A DNA stretch of 64,000 nucleotides from Bacillota bacterium (GTDB lineage Bacteria > Bacillota > UBA4882 > UBA8346), in assembly GCA_023401925.1 (NCBI GenBank), contig JAEXDA010000048.1, forward strand, positions 62,001-126,000, read 5' to 3'. The notes under the pieces are model-generated. The model worked only from the letters and a program-made list of their open reading frames with translations, had not been told where the DNA came from and did not search any database. Below, piece by piece: positions 1 to 6,949 of this stretch. Both the position numbers and the translations under genes were made by a program. How positions within the stretch are numbered: the first letter of the stretch is position 1; the number at the start of each line of letters is the position of its first letter.

Positions 1-255
1 TTGTTGCTCCTTATCCAAATGCCCGCGAATCATCACACTTACAAAAAAAACCAATAAAAGCATCAGGGAAAAAATAGGCACCTGCCAGGGAATCGTTGGT
101 ACATATTTTATTTTTTCCAAAAAACCTCTGGCCATTCCATTCCAGCAGATCAGATCGATGGTTTTATAGATCACGACGGAAAGAAACGCGATGATGACCA
201 AATTAACCAAAAACAAGGCATTCCGGGTTATTATCATATTCCGTTGACTTGACAT
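1..255 (-). CDS. N-terminal part of a membrane protein, cut by window start
   Basis: The reading frame is open from an ATG at 253-255 down to base 1, giving 85 residues before the window ends. An AGGAAG-like ribosome site lies about 10 bases upstream. Two hydrophobic stretches are visible, about residues 14-28 and 63-77, separated by a polar loop, which is typical of the start of a membrane sensor or transporter. The rest of the protein is outside the window, so no function can be given. It is transcribed away from the secreted protein at 723. Confidence 0.6.
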   Translation of the reverse strand, partial: MSSQRNMIITRNALFLVNLVIIAFLSVVIYKTIDLICWNGMARGFLEKIKYVPTIPWQVPIFSLMLLLVFFVSVMIRGHLDKEQQ

Positions 256-345
256 GATGGCATCTTCCTATCGTAGGCTATTGGTTATCAAAACAATCAA
301 TAAAGGTATCGTTTATCATTAAAATTCGGAAAACAATTGGTTACA

Positions 346-423
346 TTATGGATCGAAGGGTCCCTCATTTATTTTAACAGTTGAAAAAAAAAGATCAATA
401 TCATAAAAAAGCCTGTTACTCAT
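346..423 (-). CDS. Possible 25-residue leader or small protein
   Basis: A short frame (MSNRLFYDIDLFF at its start) begins at 421-423 with a strong ACGGAGG Shine-Dalgarno about 8 bases upstream and stops with TAA at 346-348. It precedes the membrane protein at 1-255 in the same direction by about 90 bases. The peptide has no recognisable family. The good ribosome site is the only evidence that it is translated; it could be a leader peptide, a small membrane-associated protein, or chance. Confidence 0.3.
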   Translation of the reverse strand: MSNRLFYDIDLFFSTVKINEGPFDP

Positions 424-626
424 TCTATCAACCTCCGTTTCAAGAAAAGCAACCATGCTTTGGATAATACGAAATCGTACCTCCTGTCGTTATCTTTTAA
501 ATTCCCGGTGGAAATTCTTTTTTTTAGAAATCCGCCGGATTCAGAGAACAAAATGAAATAATTGGAAAAATAAAGAAATTAATCATTATTATTCTTTCCA
601 TTCAAAAATTGCCCAATATTCATCCT

Positions 627-664
627 AAGGTAAATTTTACCTTTTTGAATATCTAAACTATAAT
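627..664 (+). promoter_or_regulatory. Promoter with overlapping palindromic operator
   Basis: A perfect 17-base palindrome, AAGGTAAATTTTACCTT (627-643), overlaps a TTTACC -35-like hexamer (636-641). This is followed after 17 bases by TATAAT (659-664). The gene for the secreted CBM protein starts about 60 bases downstream. The position over the -35 suggests a repressor site; the regulator is unknown. The rest of 424-722 is AT-rich and shows nothing else. Confidence 0.45.
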
Positions 665-722
665 TGATTGAATCAGCGAATGATCTTCCTATAAAACAAA
701 ATGTAAAGGAGAGTGAATTTGA

Positions 723-2189
723 ATGGTGTTTTTAAAAAAGAATTGTAAAATATTATTACTGGCTGTAATTTTATTAGGTTCGTTGGTGATAATGGCCGGT
801 CCGGCTATTGTGAATGCAGCAGATAGGGGGGCATGGGCACCGAATGTTTCCTATGCGGTTGGGGATGTCGTTACCTATTATGGGGTGACTTATCAATGCA
901 TCCAGGCCCATACTTCCCTGACGGGTTGGGAACCGTCCAATGTACCGGCCTTGTGGCAAGCTATAACCCAACCCCCCACAACAACTCCGACTCCAACGCC
1001 GACACCAGGCGAAAATCCGCTGCCACCCACACCCGGTGAATCCATCACCACCGGTACGGTCACTTTTCATTTGCTGTTGGGCGTTGGCTCATCTCAGGAT
1101 CAAATCGTTTTGGACGGCGACCGTTATACCGATCTGATCATGACCAATTTGATAGCCGGCGTCATGGAAGGCCACCTGATCCGGGAATATTATCCGGGAA
1201 TTCAGTTCAACAAGGATTATCTCTACGGTTCGATTATGGGGCAATTGTTGCAGGAAAACCTGGAAACCCAATGCTACAAATCGGATCAAAATCTAATTGA
1301 TCCGGCTTTGGAACAACAGGCCGTTATGGGAGTGGGTCAGGGAGGTCCTTACCAGATCAACAATTATGCGGTCGACATGGTTACAGGATCCACTGCGCCG
1401 GGCGGTTATTCACTGATTAATTTTGTCACCCTCCAAAAAAATATCGGTTATACGATGAATACTGCTTCGACTCAGTATAGCAAAGCCACACCGTCTTCTT
1501 TTAACAATAAATATTACAGCCCCATGCTGACTGCATATTTCCATTATCTTGACTTTGTGGCGCTAAAGATCATCGGCAAGGGAGAGTGGGGATGGCAGAC
1601 TCCATGGCAGCCTGATTATGATAACGCTTTGCTTCAATTTAAATCTTTGCCCGGTAATTTTCTGGATGTTATTCTAAATGTGGCTTATAATCAAGGCTTC
1701 TACGGTGGCCTGGTTTCCAGTTACAGCAAATTGGGCGCAACGGCGACGGCATCGACCATTGCTACCGTGCGAAGCTATAGCTCGGTGTGGGGCAAAACCA
1801 GCACCTATGAACAATATCCATATCAAATAAAGTATTATCTGGATCAGATGTATGGCAATCCGATTCCAACCATCAATGCAACAACTTTCACCACGCCATC
1901 CAATCATATCGGCTTCCAAATGACGACACTGGCAAGTGTATTTACCAATGTATACCGGACCCTGGCATATGTCAACCATTCCAATCAATATGATTTTATT
2001 GCAGCCGAACAAGCTGAGAGGGCATTTAGCTCCGCCTTGTCGCAAGAGGGTCTCTCCGAAGGGGCGGTGCTCGATTTATGTAATGCTGCGGAACGGGCAA
2101 AGATTTTCAGCGTTTTGGAAAATGCCATCGCTAACCTGGAAACCAGCCTAGGCATAAAGTTCAATGCCACAACCACTTCCCAACTATAA
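723..2189 (+). CDS. Secreted CBM5/12 protein with lysozyme-like domain
   Basis: This 488-residue protein has a signal peptide (about 1-33, ending VNAA). A CBM5/12-type chitin-binding domain follows at about 37-80 (AWAPNVSYAVGDVVTYYG, then GWEPSN and LWQ). A TPTPTP linker (84-106) leads to a large domain of about 375 residues. The large domain contains QQAVMGVGQGGPYQINNY near residue 200, which recalls the active-site helix region of lysozyme or chitosanase folds, but I do not recognise the family securely. It is likely exported and acts on chitin-like or peptidoglycan-like polymers. The ATG has an AAAGGAG site 11 bases upstream. No neighbour clarifies the substrate. Confidence 0.7.
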   Translation: MVFLKKNCKILLLAVILLGSLVIMAGPAIVNAADRGAWAPNVSYAVGDVVTYYGVTYQCIQAHTSLTGWEPSNVPALWQAITQPPTTTPTPTPTPGENPLPPTPGESITTGTVTFHLLLGVGSSQDQIVLDGDRYTDLIMTNLIAGVMEGHLIREYYPGIQFNKDYLYGSIMGQLLQENLETQCYKSDQNLIDPALEQQAVMGVGQGGPYQINNYAVDMVTGSTAPGGYSLINFVTLQKNIGYTMNTASTQYSKATPSSFNNKYYSPMLTAYFHYLDFVALKIIGKGEWGWQTPWQPDYDNALLQFKSLPGNFLDVILNVAYNQGFYGGLVSSYSKLGATATASTIATVRSYSSVWGKTSTYEQYPYQIKYYLDQMYGNPIPTINATTFTTPSNHIGFQMTTLASVFTNVYRTLAYVNHSNQYDFIAAEQAERAFSSALSQEGLSEGAVLDLCNAAERAKIFSVLENAIANLETSLGIKFNATTTSQL

Positions 2190-2261
2190 AGCCAAAGCTT
2201 ACGTTAGGAAGCTATCCGTGGTTAACCCGGGGCATTTTAAAAGGAATCGTATTTTAATATT

Positions 2262-2553
2262 TGATTATAAAGTTAATTCAGCAGATTATTTGGATATAGT
2301 TCTATCAGCTATCTATTGATTTAAAATCAAAAGGATATCTCGCGCAGAGGCGCGGAGGCGCAGAGAAATGAGAAGCGCTTGGAGATTATGTTTTCTGGCC
2401 TAGGCGTATCCCTACTCACAAGTTGGCACCGGATCTCACGAATTACCAAAAAATATCTTGCAAAGCGCATCTCGCACTCTGCGTCTTGGCGCCTCTGCGG
2501 GAGAATAAATAGGCGGCTTGAGTTGATACTAAGCTGATTTATCTTTATAATCA
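2262..2553. mobile_element. MITE-like element with TGATTATAAAG terminal inverted repeats
   Basis: The left end reads TGATTATAAAGTTAATTCAG, and the reverse complement of the right end reads TGATTATAAAGATAAATCAG. Inside sits a second inverted pair rich in cgcagaggcgc (2338-2370 and 2477-2504). No transposase is encoded; the only frame across it is the arginine-rich by-product of the GC-rich repeat. The same kind of ends bracket 6283-6900. It is inferred to be a non-autonomous mobile or repeat element. Confidence 0.6.
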
Positions 2554-2565
2554 TGTTTTAATAAC

Positions 2566-2679
2566 GGGACTGTTGCAAAATATTTTAATGAATGAGATAT
2601 ACGATATATCACACCAATGAGTATGCAAAAGTGTTATCTTGGATATCGCTATCCATAAATTTTCTTTTGCAACAGCCCC
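2566..2679. mobile_element. Small IS-end-like element (114 bp)
   Basis: The ends are GGGACTGTTGCAAAA (left) and, read on the other strand, GGGGCTGTTGCAAAAGAAAA (right). This GGGxCTGTTGCAAAA type is common at termini of insertion sequences. There is no coding capacity. It lies directly against the 3' end of the XRE gene and next to the element at 2262-2553, so the two insertions are adjacent or nested events. Confidence 0.55.
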
Positions 2680-2693
2680 TTTTTTCTTTCCCC

Positions 2694-3044
2694 TTATTTG
2701 CCATGCTCGAAATCCTTCTTGGCAACAAACGCCTTGATAAGCTCCAAAACGATTTTTTGATCCTCGGCGCTCATGCGCTCAACTTCCATAAAGGCGCTGA
2801 GTAATTCCTCATTTTGGGCCAACAACGTTAACGGTGCTTTTTCGCTATCCGATACCAGATATTCAACGGGTAGTTCAAAAAAATCCGCCAGTTTTCGATA
2901 GGCCTCCATCGACGGTCTTACCCCGGATTCGATTTTCGCGACGTAACGATCGGAAAAACCAAGTTTTTCGCTAAGCTCATTTTGGGTAAGGTTTCTTTCC
3001 TTTCGTAATTTTTTAAGTTTGGTTCCCAAAACATTTTTCGGCAT
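2694..3044 (-). CDS. XRE-family transcriptional regulator
   Basis: This 116-residue cytosolic protein has a helix-turn-helix of the Cro/C1 type at about residues 8-62 (LRKERNLTQNELSEKLGFSD, then VAKIESG and RPSMEAYRKLADFF). A C-terminal helical tail of about 50 residues may mediate dimerisation. The ATG has a GAGGA site. It is divergent from the Spo0E-like gene, and the shared intergenic region holds a perfect palindrome and a strong outward promoter, so it probably represses itself and/or the neighbour. Whether it senses a ligand cannot be seen. Confidence 0.85.
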   Translation of the reverse strand: MPKNVLGTKLKKLRKERNLTQNELSEKLGFSDRYVAKIESGVRPSMEAYRKLADFFELPVEYLVSDSEKAPLTLLAQNEELLSAFMEVERMSAEDQKIVLELIKAFVAKKDFEHGK

Positions 3045-3065
3045 CAGAAATCCTCAATAATTATT

Positions 3066-3118
3066 TGTATAAAATTTTTATACATTCGTTGACAATTAGT
3101 ATAAAATTGTAGTATAAT
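3066..3118 (+). promoter_or_regulatory. Divergent operator and sigma-A-type promoter
   Basis: TGTATAAAATTTTTATACA (3066-3084) is a perfect 9+1+9 palindrome just upstream of the XRE start. It abuts TTGACA (3089-3094), an 18-base spacer and TATAAT (3113-3118), which point toward the Spo0E-like gene. Two further AGTATAA half-sites lie inside that promoter. This arrangement is typical of an XRE autorepressor operator. About 190 bases of untranslated leader separate the promoter from the gene at 3306; no convincing structure was seen there. Confidence 0.6.
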
Positions 3119-3305
3119 TTTCCTGTAAATTACAAATTCATTGTTGTCGTCTTATACTTAAAAAATTAAAAACAGCTATCCATTACCGGCTAAAAGAATA
3201 AATAAAGCAGGCCCAAACGCATTCCATTTGCGACCCTGGTTTTTTATTGCCTAAAATTACACTTATTACCATTATATCATTTATTATGGGAAAGTAAAAA
3301 GGAAC

Positions 3306-3509
3306 ATGTCAAAAAATCTTACTCTGGAACAAAAAATAGCCGCAGCCCGCAGCAAGCTCCAGAAAGCTTACGACGCCCGCGGCTACACCGACTCCACCGT
3401 TCTGGAAGCCAGTGTTGAACTGGATGAGCTACTCAACATCTTTCAAAAAAGGATGCTGAAAAAGACCTTTCCGGGGTTTAAAACAGAAACTTCCAAGATA
3501 AAAAAATAA
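3306..3509 (+). CDS. Spo0E-family aspartyl-phosphate phosphatase
   Basis: This 67-residue protein has the expected size and two-helix layout of Spo0E-like phosphatases. Helix one covers about residues 5-24. The signature region is VELDELLNIFQK, matching the family's S-x-E-L-D motif (residues 38-42, here SVELD). Family members dephosphorylate Spo0A-P and so delay sporulation in Bacillus; here the presumed target, spo0A, lies at 61725. It sits behind a strong promoter next to the divergent XRE regulator, which suggests regulated expression. The ATG at 3306 has an AAAGGA site very close, so spacing is tight. Confidence 0.75.
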   Translation: MSKNLTLEQKIAAARSKLQKAYDARGYTDSTVLEASVELDELLNIFQKRMLKKTFPGFKTETSKIKK

Positions 3510-3541
3510 TGGTAAAACGCTTTTGCAATAGAAGGGAAGGC

Positions 3542-4144
3542 TCAATTCCCAACCGCAATATTTTGCCATTGTCCATATTCCAAATAAACAATGGTCTTAT
3601 TCCCGATTTCAGCTCCGCAAAACTTTTTTACGATATAAAGAGCGAGATCGATTCCAGCCGAACTCCCCGCTGAAGTCATGACTTTACCATAAGAAACAAA
3701 TCTATTCTGACGATTGATAGTGGTTTGCGGTGCAATCTCTTGCAATTCATCAATATCTTCATGATGCGTGATCGACTCTAAATCATCCAAAAGTCCAATC
3801 TTTCCCAAGATAAGGGCTCCGGAACAAACCGAAGCGGTTACTTGTGACTGCTCATAATTCCGGCGTATCCATTGCAAAATTTGAAGTTCATTCATTTCAA
3901 CTTTTGCGCCTTCACCGCCTGGAATGATTAAAATATCAACGGACGGGTGATTTTCAAAACTATAGTCGGGAACAATCTTCAGTCCATCGACTGTTTGAAT
4001 CTCTTTGCCATCACGGCTGATTGTAAAGGTATTAAAGAACTGCTTATCATTTAATTTGGAAGTGACGGTAAATACTTCATACGGTCCGGCAAAATCCAGT
4101 AATCCAACGCCATTAAACACTAAAATACCGACATTTAACATCAT
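3542..4144 (-). CDS. DJ-1/PfpI-family protein (isonitrile hydratase-like)
   Basis: This 200-residue single-domain protein has the class I amidotransferase-like fold. Motifs are LLDFAGPYEVF near residue 15, ILIIPGGEG near 72, and the nucleophile elbow ASVCSGALILG with the cysteine near residue 107. LDFAGP and the elbow resemble isonitrile hydratase and the N-terminal half of GlxA-type AraC regulators, but no DNA-binding half follows. The substrate is unknown. It is convergent with the Spo0E-like gene. The ribosome site is weak, and the ATG ATG pair at the start leaves a one-codon ambiguity. Confidence 0.75.
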   Translation of the reverse strand: MMLNVGILVFNGVGLLDFAGPYEVFTVTSKLNDKQFFNTFTISRDGKEIQTVDGLKIVPDYSFENHPSVDILIIPGGEGAKVEMNELQILQWIRRNYEQSQVTASVCSGALILGKIGLLDDLESITHHEDIDELQEIAPQTTINRQNRFVSYGKVMTSAGSSAGIDLALYIVKKFCGAEIGNKTIVYLEYGQWQNIAVGN

Positions 4145-4770
4145 TTTCTTGTTTTCTTTTCTTCGTTATTTTGCCTACGGATTGATAAATCACCATCCGG
4201 TCTGTCCAACTTTAGTTTCACCCAAGATCCTTAAGATTTAAGAATTATATCTCTTTTCAATTTTTCAGTCAAAGACGATTCGGTTAATAAATTAAAAAAA
4301 AAGGATGAACTGTCTAACTGTGTTCGAGCCATATAAAATTCATCATCGGCGCTATTTCTTCAAACAACTCTCCATTTTGTAAAGTCAGAAACCTCTTTTC
4401 CATATCACCCGTACATTGTCCTTATCCACCCTTTAACAACTCCTTTTTGAAGACCCTTAAAAACAGCTATTGTCCCGTGGAGGAGGGTTGTGATATTCCA
4501 CCGCTTCTTCGATAAGACACTTTTCATCCCTTCCAATGTCTGAATTTTACTAATATATGACAATTTTATCAATGCCGATATCTTAAGTCATTAGCGCTAA
4601 TATTCCAAATTTATTTTCCAAAACTTACCGCCATGCCGGTACGTGGCAAAGTCAAAAAATCAATCAAACTTTAATTTACAAGAATTTAGATTATTGTTAA
4701 AAACTTACAATCAAATGGTATAATCATCTTAGGTAGCCACCTGCGAGTACGATAAAGGAGGGAAAGTATT
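4145..4770 (+). promoter_or_regulatory. Long leader region with palindrome and promoter for the esterase gene
   Basis: This 626-base gene-free region ends in the upstream sequence of the esterase. A 12-base palindrome, ATTAGCGCTAAT, lies at 4590-4601 and could be a LacI-type operator. TATAAT at 4719-4724 is preceded by TTGTTA at 4694-4699 with a long 19-base spacer. AAAGGAGGG (4753-4761) precedes the TTG start at 4771. Nothing recognisable was found in 4145-4580. Confidence 0.35.
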
Positions 4771-6204
4771 TTGAATAAAGGAACAAGGGAAAAACTGATT
4801 GTTTTTGCAGCATGTTTATTGTTGGGTATTTTCATGGTAACTGGTTTCATTCAGCCAAATCAACAGACGATCATCGCAGCCAATAACTATTCCGTGGACT
4901 ACAGCCAGTCCGATTGGGGGTCCGGAGCCACCGTCAATGTGATCATCACCAATCATGATTCGGCTGCCGTTGAGGGCTGGACTTTGGAGTGGACATTCTC
5001 CGGCAACCAACGGATCACAGACATCTGGAACGCCAGTTATACCCAAAACGGAACTTCCGTAACAGCCGCCAATCTATCCTACAACTCCGCAATAGCGGCA
5101 AAGGGCGGAACGGTGAGTTTCGGTTTTACCCTTACCTATAGCGGAACGAATGCCAAACCAACCGGCTTTATCTTGAACGGTAATACGACTCCAACGCCGA
5201 CACCCACGCCCATCGCCGATTCCAAAGTCTTGTACCTCGGGCGTTTTGACACCGGCGATGCGAGCGGTCCTAAGTTCGCCTGGAGCGCCACCACTATCAA
5301 AGCGAATTTTCAAGGAACAGGCATTCGCGTCAATTTAAAATCCGGTGGTGACAATTGGTTTCATCTGGTTATTGATAACGAAGTCAAAACTCCCCTCAAT
5401 ATTACGTCCAGCACCCCCATGCCCATCGCCTTGGCTGCGGGGCTTGCTCCGGGAACCCATACCCTTGAACTCACCAGAAGGACGGAAGCCTGGGTTGGAG
5501 AAGTCCAGTTTCTGGGCTTTACCGTAACCGATGGCGCTTTGCTGGAGCCGCCGGCCGCTTCGGCGCGACGTATCGAATTCATCGGTGACTCCATTACCTG
5601 CGGATACGGGAATGAAGGGACCAGTCAATATCAAAGCTTTACCACAAAAAATGAAAATGCTTATCTGGCTTATGGTTCGGTGGCCGCCCGGACCCTGAAA
5701 GCGGACCAAATTACACTCGCCTGGTCGGGCAAAGGCGTGATTCGCAATTATGGCGGAGATACCACAGATCTGATGCCCCAACTTTATCTCCGGATATTGC
5801 CCTACAACTCCACTCTGCTATGGGATCCCAGCCGGTGGGTTCCCCAAGTGGTGGTAATCAATCTGGGCACCAACGACTTCAGCACCGGCGCGCCTGATAA
5901 AACCGGCTTCGTCATCGCTTATGCAAATCTCGTAAAACAAATCCGGAACCAATATCCCAATGCCCATATTTACTGCGCCTTAGGCCCGATGTTAAACGGC
6001 GATAATCTCATCCATGGGCGGGACTTCATCACTACGGCGGTCAATCAATTTCAATCCGCGGGAGATGCCAAAGTCCATTTCATTGAATTTCCAATGCAGG
6101 ACGGAACCCTCGGTTACGGCGAGGACTGGCACCCTTCCGTTGCCACCCACGCCCGGATGGCCGGTCAACTTGTCCAACAGATCAAAACCGATCTGGGATG
6201 GTAA
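4771..6204 (+). CDS. Secreted CBM2-CE2 acetyl (xylan) esterase
   Basis: This 477-residue protein has a signal peptide or anchor (about 1-36) and a CBM2-type cellulose-binding domain (about 38-138; GWTLEWTFSG, WNASYTQNG, GFTLTYSG). A TPTPTP linker precedes a CE2-type esterase: a jelly-roll part (about 152-262) and an SGNH part. Catalytic-site blocks are IGDSITCGYG (Ser274), INLGTND (Asn368) and EDWHP (Asp452, His454). CE2 enzymes remove acetyl groups from xylan, glucomannan or cello-oligosaccharides. The TTG start is supported by AAAGGAGGG 9 bases upstream. It is a single-gene unit with its own promoter and terminator. The acetylated substrate is inferred, not shown. Confidence 0.88.
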   Translation: MNKGTREKLIVFAACLLLGIFMVTGFIQPNQQTIIAANNYSVDYSQSDWGSGATVNVIITNHDSAAVEGWTLEWTFSGNQRITDIWNASYTQNGTSVTAANLSYNSAIAAKGGTVSFGFTLTYSGTNAKPTGFILNGNTTPTPTPTPIADSKVLYLGRFDTGDASGPKFAWSATTIKANFQGTGIRVNLKSGGDNWFHLVIDNEVKTPLNITSSTPMPIALAAGLAPGTHTLELTRRTEAWVGEVQFLGFTVTDGALLEPPAASARRIEFIGDSITCGYGNEGTSQYQSFTTKNENAYLAYGSVAARTLKADQITLAWSGKGVIRNYGGDTTDLMPQLYLRILPYNSTLLWDPSRWVPQVVVINLGTNDFSTGAPDKTGFVIAYANLVKQIRNQYPNAHIYCALGPMLNGDNLIHGRDFITTAVNQFQSAGDAKVHFIEFPMQDGTLGYGEDWHPSVATHARMAGQLVQQIKTDLGW

Positions 6205-6219
6205 AGGCATTTTAAAAAT

Positions 6220-6281
6220 AAAAACCGTAATCAGGTCCAGTTTCGTTCCGAAGGGACCGGGGATTACGGTTTTTGTTTTTT
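6220..6281 (+). terminator. Rho-independent terminator after the esterase
   Basis: AAAACCGTAATC (6221-6232) pairs with GATTACGGTTTT (6262-6273). An inner GGTCC/GGACC stem extends the hairpin, and it ends in a T-rich run (to 6281). Confidence 0.85.
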
Positions 6282-6317
6282 ATGATTATAAAGATAAATC
6301 AGCAAATAATAGAAACG

Positions 6318-6491
6318 TTGCCGAAATGAGCGAGTGCGGCGTGATGAGCGGCGTATAGCGTCGTCAGTTGGTCGCTCCAGTCCTCAGCGTACATTGAGTA
6401 CGCTTCCGGTCTTCACTTCCCGCCTTCCTAGCTCTGCTTGCTCCTGACGCCGCAAGTATATTCGACGAAGTTGGCTCTCTCATTTCGGCAA
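6318..6491 (-). repeat. Structured ~174 bp repeat, copy 1 (candidate RNA)
   Basis: The outer inverted repeat is TTGCCGAAATGAG / CTCATTTCGGCAA (13 pairs). Read on the minus strand, the interior contains GCAAGCAGAGCTAGGAA and the hairpin AGCGTAC-tcaat-GTACGCT followed by GAGGACTGGAG. It aligns along its whole length with copy 2 at 6667-6839 in the opposite orientation. Stem sequences differ but remain paired. No family name is recognised, and whether it is transcribed is unknown. Confidence 0.6.
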
Positions 6492-6666
6492 ATTTTATCC
6501 CGGCGCACCGCTGTGAAAGCGCCGGATGACATACTCTTTTGGCTAAAGTAAGCCACTTTAGATTTACCAGAACGATTTTGGTATCTCTTTGTAAATTTGT
6601 ATCGACTCTAAAATAATGCTGGTTACCCGAGTTTCGGCGCTATACCCAGATGCGCCGAGATGGACC

Positions 6667-6839
6667 TTGCCGGTTTGGTTGGGTCAACTTCCTTGAATAA
6701 ACCTGCGGCGTCAAAAGCAAGCAGTGCTAGGAACGATTGAACGAGAACCGGAGGTGTACTGGATGTACACCGAGGATCGGAGTGATTGAGTAACGACGTA
6801 ATGCGCAGCTTTTCACACCGCACCCAACCAAACCGGCAA
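6667..6839 (+). repeat. Structured ~174 bp repeat, copy 2 (candidate RNA)
   Basis: The outer inverted repeat is TTGCCGGTTTGGTTGGGT / ACCCAACCAAACCGGCAA (18 pairs). The interior has GCAAGCAGTGCTAGGAA and the hairpin GGTGTAC-tggat-GTACACC followed by GAGGATCGGAG. Relative to copy 1, bases 7-13 of the outer stem and two pairs of the inner hairpin have changed on both sides so that pairing is kept. This is the pattern expected of a selected secondary structure in RNA or in single-stranded DNA. Confidence 0.6.
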
Positions 6840-6949
6840 TTCTCTCATCCTATCGCTCTTCTTTTCTTTATATCTTCTTCCTGAGTCACCTTTATAATCA
6901 GATTGTTTGATTTCACTGTTTTAGAAAGTATGCTTTTTAAAAAAGTTCA

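Larger units (their letters stand above)
6283..6900. mobile_element. Composite repeat element with TGATTATAAAG ends
   Basis: The left end reads TGATTATAAAGATAAATCAG (from 6283), and the reverse complement of the right end reads TGATTATAAAGGTGACTCAG (ending 6900). These match the ends of the element at 2262-2553. The 618-base interval has no plausible gene and carries two ~174 bp structured repeats in opposite orientation, separated by about 175 bases of unique sequence. It lies between the convergent esterase and etfA genes, a tolerant insertion site. Confidence 0.5.

Noticed and set aside
2327..2554. 75-residue minus-strand frame
   Set aside because: It is the translation of the GC-rich inverted repeat; its ending (LCASAPLREIS) is the usual by-product of this repeat and no ribosome site is present.
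4620..4770. Possible riboswitch before the esterase
   Set aside because: The GGTAGCCACC stretch recalls a riboswitch 3' helix, but the probable -10 lies at 4719-4724, leaving too short a transcript leader.
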